From Macrobrachium rosenbergii (taxonomy: Eukaryota; Arthropoda; Malacostraca; Decapoda; Palaemonidae), in NCBI RefSeq assembly GCF_040412425.1, contig NC_089744.1, positions 30,855,001 to 30,919,000 of the forward strand: a stretch of DNA of 64,000 bases, in the 5' to 3' direction. The position numbers and the translations under genes are program-made. Positions 33,100 to 43,959 of the stretch are shown here, piece by piece; position 1 is the stretch's first letter; each line of letters starts with the position of its first letter. The notes beneath the pieces are model-generated. The model was not told where the DNA came from and ran no database searches. It was given only the letters and a program-made list of their open reading frames with translations.

Positions 33100-34150
33100 A
33101 GACACTGGGACTGCACTGCCTGGTGGTACTGTTCTACGTGGGGTTGACACAGCAGGTTGGGCCGGGGGGAATCTCTCTCGGCACCTCGGAGAGGAGAGCT
33201 AGCAGGTGTGGATACCAAGCGGCCTGCGGCCATTTGGGTGCCACCAGAGTCATTCTGAGATTCGGAGTGATCATCACTTGGTTGATCACTCTGCAAATCA
33301 GACAGAACGGAGGAAAGGTGTAAACATTGAGTTTGTCCCACGGGTGCTGGAATGCATCCTCTGCAGTGGCCCATGGGTCCGGCACGACCAAGCAGAAGAC
33401 CTGGAGTTTTCTGTTGTGCCAGGTGGCGAACAGGTCGATGGCTGGACACCCCCACAGGTCGAATAGCCTTTCTGTCACTTCCAAGTGAAGGGACCATTCG
33501 GTTCCTATCACTTGATTCTGGCGGCTGAGCTTGTCTGCCATGACATTCCTCTTGCCTGGAATGTACCTGGCTGACAGCTCTGCCGAGTGAGCCATGACCC
33601 ACTTGTGCACCTGCATTGTCAACTGGTGGAGCGGGAGGGACATTAGGCCCCCCTGCTTGTTGGCATATGCCACTACTGTGGTATTGTCGCTCATCAGTAC
33701 CACGGAGTGTCCCATCACTCGATCCCGGAACTCTTGGAGAGCCAGGAAGGCTGCCTTGAGTTCCAGGATGTTGATGTAAAGGCGCTTATCGTCTCAGTGC
33801 CACACTCCCGAAGTCAGCAACTCCTCCAGGTATGCGCCCCATTCCTCGGTCAATGCGTCTGAGAACAGCAGCATGTCCGGAGGGGGAGTATGCAGGGATA
33901 CTCCTATCAAGAGGGTTCCTGTTGTCCATCCACCAGCAAAGGTCCTCTCTCACCACCTCGGAAAGAGGAATGAGGAAGGACTGGAGGTCTCAGGACTGGG
34001 ACCAATACTCCTTTAGCCTCCATTGTAGAGAGAGGTGAAGGTGGTGGAAGGTGCCCAGTTGACTGATGGACTTGCCACTAGCTGCTCCTGCCGTGACAGG
34101 AACAGCTATGCTGCCTGACTGATGAAAGACTTTCACTGCCATCCAGTCTA
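33100..34150 (-). pseudogene. D3 RNase H and methyltransferase-like domain
   Basis: The open frame 33718-33134 has VVLMSDNTTVVAYANKQGG (RNase H), AHSAELSARYIPGKRNVMAD and then WGCPAIDLFATWHNRKLQVF, VYTFPPFCLICRVINQ and LVAPKWPQAAWYPHLL. The last three are the conserved boxes of the DIRS methyltransferase-like (Dam-type) domain, in order. The RNase H N-terminal part at 33720-34150 is in other frames with stops. Confidence 0.82.
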
Positions 34151-34179
34151 TCAGCATGCCCAGGTACTTTATACTTTAT

Positions 34180-34992
34180 GCTTGGGGGAGATCTGACTTC
34201 TCAGGTTCACCAAGATCCCAGATCGCAAAACTCGAGGAGTTGATACCTCGCCAGGACATAGTCCCGTGCATGTGAGCCCAAGCTGACACGAGAGAGAAGA
34301 CTCGTGAATACCTGGGGAGCAGTCAAGAGCCCAAAGCAAAGTGCCCTGAATTGGAAGACCGTCTCCCCGAGGATAAAGCGGAGGTACTTGTGAGAGGACA
34401 GGTGAATTGGTATTTGAAAATATGCATCCTTCAAGTCCACTGTAAGCATGACGTCGATCTCCCTGATAGAAGCAAGTACGGATCGTGCTGTTTCCATCGT
34501 GAACCAAGTCTGGCAAACGAATCGGTTCAGGGGAGAGAGCTCTATGACTGGTCTCCATCCCCTTGAGGCTTTCTCTACGAGAAAGACACGACTGTAAAAG
34601 CCTGGAGACTGGTCCGACACGACTTCCATGTACCCTTGCTCAGCATGGCTTGCACTTCTTGCTGTAGTGCGGTGTACTTCGGAGTTCCTTGAACGTATGT
34701 GTGGAGATGGACCGGAGAGTAGGTGAGGGGAGGCCGAGACTTGAAGAGTAGTAGATATCCCTCCCGAAGGACATCTACTATCCAGGTCTCGGCTCCGTGT
34801 CGCTGCCATGTTGCCCAATGGCTCGACAGACACCCCCCCCCCACCTTCGGCAGCATTTTGGGGGGAAACGCTGCCCCTAGCATTTCCCCTTCTTCGTCTT
34901 CCCCTTGCCCCCTTTTCCGGATTGGAAAGTGGGCTGAAAGGGGAGGAAAGACCCGCTCTTTCTAGAGGAAGAAGAAGGTTGGGTGTTTCCAC
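34180..34992 (-). pseudogene. D3 reverse transcriptase, active-site box missing
   Basis: The frame 34992-34207 reads KYTALQQEVQAMLSKGT (its start in a neighbouring frame), SRGWRPVIELSPLNRFV, MLTVDLKDAYFQIPIH (first RT Asp box) and FQFRALCFGLLTAPQVFT. Right after it, where Y-x-D-D should stand, the sequence passes to ARYQLLEFCDLG and then to the post-catalytic YLGMLIDWM in another frame. A deletion therefore removed the second metal-binding box, and the enzyme cannot work. Confidence 0.8.
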
Positions 34993-36553
34993 GGGACCCC
35001 CTTTGAAGACTGCGACTTCTTAGGGGCCGAGGAAGTGCTAGCCTGACCCGAGGGCCTGGCTGCAGTGGAACGCAAAGACCCAGAGGTCTTGGCCACTGCC
35101 TGGTGAACAAGCCGGTCGCTGTCATCGGCCCGGCGCTTATCCACCGCAGTGTCCACCAACTCCCTGGGGAAGAGAGAAGTGGAACCCAGCAACAGTCCAT
35201 TCCGCAGGGTCATTGCCGACTCAGGCCCTACAGACCTGGAAAAGCGAGAGAGAACAGCGTCTCTTCGCTTCAGGACCAGGTTAACCCACAGGTTTGCCGT
35301 CTGGTGGGCGAGGTAGGAGATGGCCCTACCTCCAGACTGCTATAGTCTCCCGAAGGCGGAGTCCTCCCCGGGTATGATAGCGCCCGAGGAAGCAGCCACC
35401 TTGGATACTGTGAAGGACCACAGATCGAGCCAGGAGACTGCCTGGAAGGCCGCCATGGCGGTGGCTTCTTGATGAGAGAGGGAGATGCTCTCTGCAGTAA
35501 GTTGCTGCAACATAAGACCCGAATCCAGACGAACCAGGTCTGGGTCAACCTGTTTAGGCGGCAATGCCCTCTCCAATGGAGCGTAGAAGCGTAGGCTGGG
35601 CCGAGCCAGGGTCAAAGGCACGGGAGGTGTTTCAGCAGCCAGGCCGGGCTGAGAGACAGGGAAGCGAGGAGCCGGAACCATTGTCATGAACGAGCCAGGG
35701 TCAGCAACAGGGGCAGGCAGTGTCATGTACGGCACCGACGACGTCACCATGTACGAAGGCCCAGGTCGAGATAGCAGGGCCAGGAACCCAGGGGGCAACG
35801 GCACAGGATGGTGAGAGGCAGGAGCAGCTGAAACCTGGGTGTCTGTGTGCGAAGCCACCGTCACAGGCAGCTTCCCGAACGCGGACATGGTGACAGTCGT
35901 GGTGGTGGTGGTAGCGGTAGCCGAGTGGGTTGTCACTGGAGCGCCAGACAGGTGGGACACCAGGCCCTCCAGTGACAGAACGCCAGGTAGACCCAGGTGT
36001 ATCCAGGCAGAAAACAAGTCCGATACCTGGTCCATAGGAACTTCCACCCCCAAACCTGAGGAAACAGTTGGGTCAAAATGGGAAGCTTCCGCTCACTCTG
36101 GGGGAAAATTTTGCCCCCAGAGTGAGGAGAGACCCCTGAGAGGATGTCCTGATCAACCCCCCCCCCACACCCTTCCGCACCCAATGAAATGAGGAACGGG
36201 AGGGGGGAGTCCTCACCTGAGGGAGAGGGAACAAGCAGGGGAAGTTCGCAGGGAGGGAGAAACGATCCCGACACATTAGCCACCACTGGAGTCGTCAGGG
36301 ACGTGTTACCCTTGGACAATTCCTTGGCGGGCTTCCGACGGTAACGTCTCCTCCCTTTGAACCTCTTCCATTGCTTGGGAGACCAGGTACAACACTCGCT
36401 ACAAGGAGCGTCGCGCAAACACACACATTCCCTGCAAGTTGGGCAAAAAACGTGTGGGTCCGTGTCGACACTAGAACAAAAGCTATTACATCTTTTATAT
36501 CCTACCCCAGAACACACGCTGGGGATAGGAAGGTTTAGAAGGCTTATCAACAT
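34962..36553 (-). pseudogene. D3 gag-like ORF1, frameshifted
   Basis: The first frame (36553-35933) has a cysteine array, CPTCRECVCLRDAPCSECC, followed by TWSPKQWKRFKGRRRYRR, a layout shared by the ORF1 N-termini of the other elements and probably a nucleic-acid-binding motif. The frame shifts near 36000 to 36053-35340 (Pro/Thr/Val-rich, ending HQEATAMAAFQAVSW...) and again to 35213-34962 (LRNGLLLGSTSLFPRELVD). Together these give a nearly full structural protein with two shifts. Confidence 0.75.
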
Positions 36554-36811
36554 TCATCGTTAAAGCAGTAAGGAAAAATCCCACCAAAAAGCTGAAGGGC
36601 AGTCAGGCAGAGAGCGAAGAACAACGTCCGCATTTTGCGACGGCCGAAAGCAAATTGGAATGTTTACATCCGGGCAGGCGGTACTCCCACCTCCCGGACA
36701 GTAGTTAACTGCCTAACCACCTTGTTTGAAAGTTCAATGGCCGTTTCCAGCCTACGGTGAAAGTAATTCCTAATGTAAAGGACCCAGGGTTTGTATATCG
36801 TGTTGGAACAA

Positions 36812-37380
36812 CTGATACTTGCTAGGAATTAATAGCCTTATCCCCCAGTACCTGTGGAAGGTAATATAAGAAAAATATAAACATGTTTTAATGATGTGTA
36901 TGTACTCTGTCAAAATTTCTCTTCAGAGGACAAAAATGTTTTGAGGGTTTCCTTTACCAACTAAACATTCCTTGAACTGGGAATTGTCAAATAACTGTAT
37001 GACAAAAGAATTGAAAATGAAGGATATCAGTTGTACCATTTCTTCTTACATTGCATGCATGATTGCACTGAGGCCAAGTTACACAAGACGACTGTAATCC
37101 CAAATCAGGGAATGTAGACTGGATGAAGCTTTGTAAGCCCTCTATGCTTATAAATAGAATAAACTCAACATTTTACATTTTTGGAAGACTATTTTTGCCA
37201 TTTCTGGAAGATGCTGCTTTTGGCTCTTATACAAGAGAAACCAATTAGTTACAGTACAGTACAGTATATGGAAAACATATATATATTGCAATACACTCCC
37301 TGAACACCTGAATTTGCCCTTAATCCCACTAGCCCGAACAACTCTCAATTACCAATCCCACAATTGGGAATTTTAACAGC
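36812..37380 (+). other. Intron DNA between D3 and E
   Basis: AT-rich, with a short CAGTA repeat (37251-37266) and the 30-bp block at 37285-37314 that is inverted at 9231-9260. No gene seen. Confidence 0.5.
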
Positions 37381-37634
37381 CAGCATTACCAATGCTGCAG
37401 GTAAAATCTTGTCACTTGAACTACCATAACAGACGGTTGGCAACGCTGACACAGGTGTGCGCCGACACTCCCATTTTCGTCAATTGCTTTTTGTTTGCGC
37501 TGCTGGAAGGTTGTTTCCTTCTGCAGTGGAAGGTTTTAATCCTATTGCCAGACTTCTCCTTGTATTTTGGACTTCTGGTGAAGACCTAGATTGTATTTAC
37601 TGGTTTTTTCTCCTGGATTTTCTGGATATTTTCA

Positions 37635-40390
37635 ATGTGGAACATCTTTTGGAATTGGACTCGCTGGTTCCCGGTCTCAGTTAGTCATCATGGACTCTTT
37701 CAACTTCTAATACCGCATCTTCGGCTTCGACGTCGGCCTCGACTGCCCCTGCAACTGTGGATGCTGGCGCTCATCGCTTCTTCTTCCTGCAAGAGACGGA
37801 TGAATGCCTTAAGACATGATAGACATTCTGTCAGGTATGTAGGAAGGTTAAGTGTGGTGTGCAGACTCATTGCAATGAATGTTCCCGTTGGAAGGCACAA
37901 GAGATGGAGGATTACTTTTGTCATCGCAAGTCTTTGGCTAGTAGGGCAGCAAACGTTGGTCAGATTCTTGTTGCCGCAAGTGTCTCAGGCTTCTGCTACA
38001 GATCAGTTGATGGATTTAGCGAGTTCAGAAGTAGTCAAACAGACAGAGGATAGGATTGCAGGTAGTATGGAAAACGTAATTGCTAGTCTGTTTCAACATT
38101 TCTCAGATAGGGATAGTAGTAGTGCTAGGATGTCTAATCCTTCTTCCTTTTCAGCTCCCCTGCCTGTTCCAGAACCAGCCCTAAAGGGTGCTGAGGGTAA
38201 TGGCAGAACCCCAAGCCTCCGAGAGGGTAGGGTCTGCTGGCCCCCTCGGCACCGAGCAGGCAGTGAAGGATTCCCCCCTCCCCAACCCCCTTGTAGTATT
38301 GATAAATTTAATGTTGATAATGTTAGTCAGGATCAAGATCTAGGTGTGATAAAGGAGGATAGGTCTGGGTTAGGTAGTGAGGAGAAGGTAGTAAGGGTGC
38401 AGAGTTGTTTTCCTGGACGGGTTCCGGTTTCGGGTTCGAGTGGCTTTTGTGCTCTGGCAAGAGTTTCGCCTTCATCGTTTCTTTTCGGTCTGGCTCAGTT
38501 TCAAGTCAATGTTTCAGTTCCGGTGGTGCAGAATCCTTCTGCTTTTGCTCCTAACTCGCTCCCAACTGTTTCTGAATCTCCTACTATAGTTTACCCCTTG
38601 TATGTGTTTTCTACTCCTCCATCTAGTAAGGTGGATTCTGGTGTGTCCTTTCGGCTTCTAAAAGTAGTTTGCGGGACCTGCAATTAGATGTGGCGGAATA
38701 TAAGGCAGATTTGCTGGGTCTTTCGACGGGTACAGACCTATAGTGAGAGGTTATTTTTCTAATGGTTTCCCTAATATTAGAGAGTATGTGACACAGTAGT
38801 GTCCAGAATTCATGTCAGATATGTTTCAGGATTATTGAGGGGGGCCGGATTCGGTGTACCTTCTGTCCTTTCATTCATCTTTTGCTCCCACATTCTCTGT
38901 TGCTCCTTTTTCAGTCTCCTCTTTGGTCTCGTCTTCTTCTGCTCCGATCTTTCCTGCAGCTTCCGCATCTCCCGTTTTCCCTCCTCCTTTGACTTTGGCT
39001 TTCCTCCTCTCAGGTAACTTTTTTTTATGCGTCTGCCATTCCTCTACCTCCTGCCATTCCTTCCTCAGTACAGTCTTCTCCGGTAGGAGGAGCTTCCGGA
39101 CAGGTGAAAATGCAGTTCTGGCAGAATTGGGCTGCAGGCGTATCATGTTCCATCCCTTTGGGTATGTGCAACCCCTTGCTTCCGCTTCAGGCGGCTGTTC
39201 CGGTAGTATCAGGTATTTCACAGGGTTTGCCAGTCGCTTCCAGTTTGGGTTTGCGCTCCATGGTTTTGGCAGGGCTTGTGGTACCTTCTTCGAGCGGTCC
39301 GCGGTTTTCATCACCTGCATTTTCCACGGTGGTAACTCGGAGGGTAGCTTCTACCTCTTTCATTCTCCCTCCTTCTTCTTCATCTTCTTCCATCCCTCCG
39401 CAAGCGGTTTTGTTTGCACATCCTTCCCCAGGGTTTAGCAATGTAGGTTTGGCTACTGTCACTTGTCTTCCCCTTGGTAACAATGGGGAATCGGCTCCAG
39501 ATTTTTTTCTCGGTTCAGCCTTCTCTTCTTCCCGGCAGGTTCAACTATGCAGATTCAGCTCTGGGTACCCGATTAGGTCTGGGTGCGCAGCATTCTGGTT
39601 AAGGTGGTCCACTTGTGGACTCTTCATCCTTGTTTAGGCTTCGTTCAGTGCCTCCTCCTTTGTCGGTCTTAGGCCATTCGGACATTACGGAACAGGATTC
39701 TTATCCGGAGGTGCAGGAGATTCTGACGGACTTAGAATGTCCTCTTGACCGATTTAGTCAATTCAGTCTTTCTTTTTTTTTTTTTTTGAGGCTTTTTATG
39801 CCACTAAGCCAGCTCCTGCCTCTTTCGTGTTGGCTGGTTTGGTTCGATCAGGTTAGACAGGCGTTGGAGGAGGCGGATGGTCGTTTAGCGTCGGTAGTGG
39901 CTTCTAATAGACAGGACTCTTCTCTTCCCTCTCCGCGTAAGACAATTTGCGCAGTTCGAGGTAACCCTTCAGCAGGTGTTAGGTTGCCATTCAACGAATC
40001 GGTCGAGACAATCCTGTCTAAGTCTCCAGCGTCGTCTGGGCTCGTAGGAACTTCTCTTAGGGAAGCAGGTGCTTGGAGGATGTATTGCACAATCAGACTG
40101 AGGCTCTTGTGCACTCTCTCTGGATGCTGTCAGGTTTACTGTAATGGGGTTCTAAAAGAGTGACGGCTATATCCCTTTGGATCTGTGGCTGTTTGCAGCC
40201 TAATAAATTTATCTTGAGGGGTCTGGCTCACCAGGCGAATGCTTTGGCTTCGTCTACGACGTTTGGAGCAGAAAAGTCGAAATTTCTATCTTGGTCATCT
40301 TCCCCCCTCAGTATCCGGACGTTCATAAGAGCGATTTCTTGGAACACCTTAGCCTTAGCTAATTCTTGTTCAAGGATGATGATGTAGCCA
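37635..40390 (+). pseudogene. Element E gag-like ORF1, frameshifted
   Basis: The longest frame is 37635-38687 (350 codons), Ser/Pro/Val-rich. The cysteine motif lies partly in the next frame: GVQTHCNECSRWKAQEMEDY (about 37858-37917), with the preceding C-x-x-C in the first frame. Later pieces include GQALEEADGRLASVVASNR-like sequence (39850-39910) and PFNESVETILSK (about 39990), resembling the ORF1 C-terminus. At least three shifts are present. Confidence 0.6.
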
Positions 40391-40399
40391 GTATGACGA

Positions 40400-41330
40400 A
40401 CGTGGTTGCTTCTAACTCATGTCTCCGGTGTCGGCAATTATGCATCGTCGAGGGTACAGAGTGGTGAGGTATCTAGACAATCGGTTGATCCTTGCCTCCT
40501 CTCTAGAGGAGCTAGTAAGAGCGAGGGAGTTCTTGTGGAATTTTTAACTTATTCAGGTAGGAGGATTCTCTCTCTTCCTTTGAGGGTTTTCCCAACCCTG
40601 GAGAGGATCCAGTTGGTCCTTCAGCAGGTAGAAGGGTTCCTTTTCAGCAGGGAATGGCCGGTACCAACTTGGAGAAGCCTCTTAGGGAGAATTCTGTCTC
40701 TCTTTTAATTCCAGGGTCTCATCTCCAGATGCGCTCTCTTCAGGTATGTCTCAGGAATCACTGGGACTTCTGCAACGAGAACCCAGTTATAGTCGGGAGC
40801 GATTCTTGCCTGTTGGATCGTCTGTGGTGGTCAGAAGTGCATCTGACACCGGGAAGGTCTATAGACTCCCCTCTTCCCGACTTTTATTTGTACACAGATG
40901 CCTCAGATCAAGGTTGGGGAACAATCTTGGAGGAAACCCAGGCCTTGGGCCTCCGGGGGGATTCTGGAACGAGAGGAGTCAATAAATCTTTGGGAAATCA
41001 AGGCTGTAAGAAGGCCCTGAGTTGTTTTCAGTCCTAGTGCGCAACAGAGTAGTGGCTATGTTTAGCAACAGCGTAATTGCCGTGTCGTATCTGAAGAACT
41101 CTGGGGGCGGGGGACAGGCTCAACAGAACTCAATACTGTAGCACAGAGTCGTGAGAGGGTGCGAAGAATGAAAAGTGTCTCCTCCTCCCCAATTTATATT
41201 GGGGAGCCTCAACGCACTGGCTGATTTGCTATTGCCCCCGTTAGGTATTGGGGGGGAGAGTGGACTTTGGCTCTGGAAGTAATATGTCAGGTTCTCCGGA
41301 AGTGGCCAGCAACTATGGACTTATTCACAA
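40400..41330 (+). pseudogene. Element E RT remnant and RNase H
   Basis: Only the end of the RT is present. It starts at the active site, which reads YLDN (40470-40481) instead of YxDD, then RLILASSLEELVRAREF and FPTLERIQLVLQQVEGF. RNase H follows: LYTDASDQGWGTILEE (about 40890-40935) and SNSVIAVSYLKNSGG (about 41066-41110), then WTLALEVICQVLRKW (about 41260-41305). The N-terminal RT boxes that should precede 40440 are absent, so this copy cannot reverse transcribe. Confidence 0.72.
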
Positions 41331-41639
41331 TGTGATTAAATCATCTTCCAGTTTATTTCTCACAAATGATGGTCCCCATGTCGACAGGCACTAATGTGAC
41401 ATTACAAATTGGAGTCACATGCAGGTGTATGCCTTTCCTCCATCCGGTCTCATTCATCAGGTAATAAGGAAATTGCGGGAGAGTGTCAAGACGTCTATGA
41501 CTCTAATAGCTCCCTGCTCGCCATAACACGCTTAGTTTCCGGAACTCCTAGAGCTCCTTACGGAAGTTCTGATGTCCCTACCCATGCGAAACTACTTCTC
41601 AGATGACCGCATTCTCACCATTATTATCCAAACCCTCGC

Positions 41640-42650
41640 GTGCTGTACCTAGTTGCAGGGCGACTGTAGAGAGAGCCGCTAGACAGTCCGGACTCCCTAA
41701 GCTGTGTCTAGACAGCTTTCTTTTATCTTGAGAAAGTCAACCCGTAAGCCTTACCAGGTTCAGCTAGACAAGGTTTAGAAGTTAGTGTCATAAGGAAGGT
41801 CATTCCATCTCTAGACCTTCCATAGCCAAAATAGCTGATTTTCTTTTATTCCTTCGGAAAATCAAGGGTCCTTCGTATTGGGCTGTTGCTGACCACCGCT
41901 CAACGATTAGCGGTACAATCAGTTTCCACCTTCCTGAAAACTCTAGTAGTAAGATAATCAATGATTTATTACGTTCTTTTTAAGATTGAACATCCTGTCT
42001 TGCCGACTCGGGCCCCTCTGTGGGACTTGGTGTAAGTACTTCAATATTTTTTTTGCGTTCCCCTGCCTTTGAACCCATTGAAGCTATAACATTAAGACAC
42101 TGACTAAGAAGTTGCTTTTTCTTACAGCTTTAGCTTCAGCTAGAGGGTTGGGCAAGCTTCAGGCAGTTTCTAGGTTGGGTTCCTGTGTGAGAAATGATAC
42201 GTATTTGTCTGTCCTCCGGAATTTGTGGCGAAGACAGAGTCGGAGGTTAAAACTCTGCCTCATTCATTTAAAGTTCTTTATCTGCAAGTGTTCGTTACCG
42301 GCGATCCAGCAGAGATATCTTTATGTCCAGTGCGAGCATTAAAGTCTATTTATCAAAGGTTGGGAAACTCTGTCCGCTTCCGCATACACTTCTTGTCTCA
42401 CCATGGAATCCTTCCCGTCTGCTATCAAAGAATGTGATTGGTTACTTTCGGAGGGAGGTGATTTCACAGGCTTCTCAGGGTTGTTCTTCGTTGTCTTCAG
42501 CTCTGTATTTCCCCAACCGCACAGTATTCAGAGTATGTCCACTTCATCTTCCTTTCTAAGGAATTATTCAGTACCTCCTATTCTGGAGGCAGCTATTTGG
42601 AAGTCCATCTCAATGTTTACTTCCTTTACTTAAGAGATGTTCGATTTGCC
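41640..42650 (+). pseudogene. Element E tyrosine recombinase, broken
   Basis: IADFLLFLRKIKG (about 41830-41868), FFLTALASARGLGKLQAVS-like sequence (42112-42170) with the first Arg region altered, and VIGYFRREVISQAS (about 42438-42478). The H-x-x-R box reads HSIQ (42520-42531), Arg replaced by Gln. The Tyr context YLRDVRF is readable after a one-base shift (about 42625-42645). It is not functional. Confidence 0.68.
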
Positions 42651-42719
42651 TCATAGCGTGTAGCGGCTAAGTCTACTGTCTAGGGTGCGTTTATTTAGCT
42701 GAGGTGGTATTTGCTTAGT

Positions 42720-43209
42720 GCGGAGGTTTGGAGGGTTATTTTCTTAGTCCACGTGTAGTGGCAAAGTCTAGTATCTTAACATTTAAAATACAATTCCTTA
42801 TTATTTTGAAAAATAAATCACATCAGTTAATGGTATGACTTAGGAAAGTGTGGAAAGAGTATATTTCCTCTCGACAAAATTACATTCTCAGTTTTTCCCA
42901 TACCTTTGGAAAATAGATATAGTATGATAGACAAAAAAGACAACTACTTTGCTGTATCTAGTATTAAGACAATCCACTATGAAAGGCCTTTTTTTTCTAA
43001 TAAGTAATGATAATTTCTATTGTAACTTCCCTGTTCCAAAAGTGGAAGTGTTTCATAGAAAACCTTATAATTGGGCAAAGTCTGATTGCCACTAGCAGTT
43101 ACCTCGCTAGTTTAAGCAACTATTCAGTTCTCGGTGTTGAGTAATGAGCTTGAATAGTGGGGTTTTATATCTGGAGTAAATCTGTTTTAAATTTTGCTTG
43201 TTATTGCAG
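42720..43209 (+). other. End of ZW10 intron d-e
   Basis: AT-rich DNA between E and exon e; it may contain the unresolved right end of E. No gene seen. Confidence 0.5.
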
Positions 43210-43339
43210 GCCAATCATCAATTGTCATGCTGAACTCAAAATGACAGAGCGTAGTGATGGATATTCTATTCAGGTGATACAGCAGGACAGTAAAAAGGGG
43301 AATGTTCCTGCAGCAATAGTTTTTATGACTTTACAACAA
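43210..43339 (+). CDS. ZW10: ZW10 internal exon e
   Basis: This completes the split Arg codon and continues PIINCHAELKMTERSDGYSI, ending AAIVFMTLQQ. The Arg-Pro at the junction matches the conserved RP after the YxxR signature in ZW10. It has 130 bp and ends in phase 0. The acceptor is TTATTGCAG at 43201-43209, the donor GTAAGT at 43340. The preceding intron is 12.4 kb and contains elements D3 and E. Confidence 0.92.
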
Positions 43340-43959
43340 GTAAGTCTGCTTTTAAGGTTTTTTGTATGGTCAGTATATTTTTTGTGTTATATTGTTGCTG
43401 TCATAAATTAGTGGCTTGCTTTTCCTTTTTTTTTATTAAACAGAAAATGTGTCCTTAATTTAGGAACAAAAGTGAACATCGTAATCTTCTGAATTCTGAT
43501 TTGTTCCGACACGATATACAAACGATCTGTCCTTTACGTTAGGAATTACTTACGGCAAAGCTGGACACGGCCGTTAAATTCTTGAACAAGGTGGTTAGGC
43601 AGTAACTACCGTCAGGTAGGTGGGAATACCTGCCTGCCTGGATGTAAACATTCCAGTTTGCTTTCGGCGTCATGTGTTGCAGACATGTTTTTGGATCTCT
43701 TTGCCTGACTGTTGTTAAGCTCATTATTATCCTGGTGGGATCTTTCCGTATTTTTGTGTATATATTACGTGTTTGATATTTATTAACACAATCCCATGAT
43801 TTGTGATAGCCTTGCATAAGCCGTCGTTCCCCTGTGTCTGTGTCTTGGGTTTGATGGCCAAGGGCATATTTAGAGGGGCGTAACCGAGTGGTAATGCTTC
43901 TCTTCCAGTAGCCCTTTATTTAGATACTGAAGGCGTTCCCTTGTACGTTTGGAGATATT

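Larger units (their letters stand above)
31254..36811 (-). mobile_element. DIRS retrotransposon D3 (family D), antisense
   Basis: It runs right to left: the left end (complement of TTGTTCCGACACGATATAC) is at 36811 and the right end, ATCACAATTTTTAAAG, at 31254. The ICR joint is at 31546/31547. Order on the minus strand: ORF1 with a Cys/His motif, RT, RNase H plus methyltransferase-like domain, recombinase. It is 5.6 kb and the only DIRS copy here opposite to ZW10. The RT active site is deleted, but the recombinase boxes survive. Confidence 0.88.
37380..42720 (+). mobile_element. DIRS-like element E, defective
   Basis: In order: a cysteine-motif ORF1 start (37820-37930), Ser/Pro-rich ORF1 (to about 40390), an RT reduced to its last part, RNase H and a recombinase ending near 42640. 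It differs from families A, D and F in sequence. I could not find matching inverted ends or an ICR, so both boundaries are approximate and its ends may be of another type (split direct repeats, as in PAT-like elements, were looked for but not seen). Confidence 0.7.

Noticed and set aside
35839..36192. Plus-strand frame opposite D3 gag
   Set aside because: It is the complement of the gag-like ORF1 with its cysteine motif on the minus strand.
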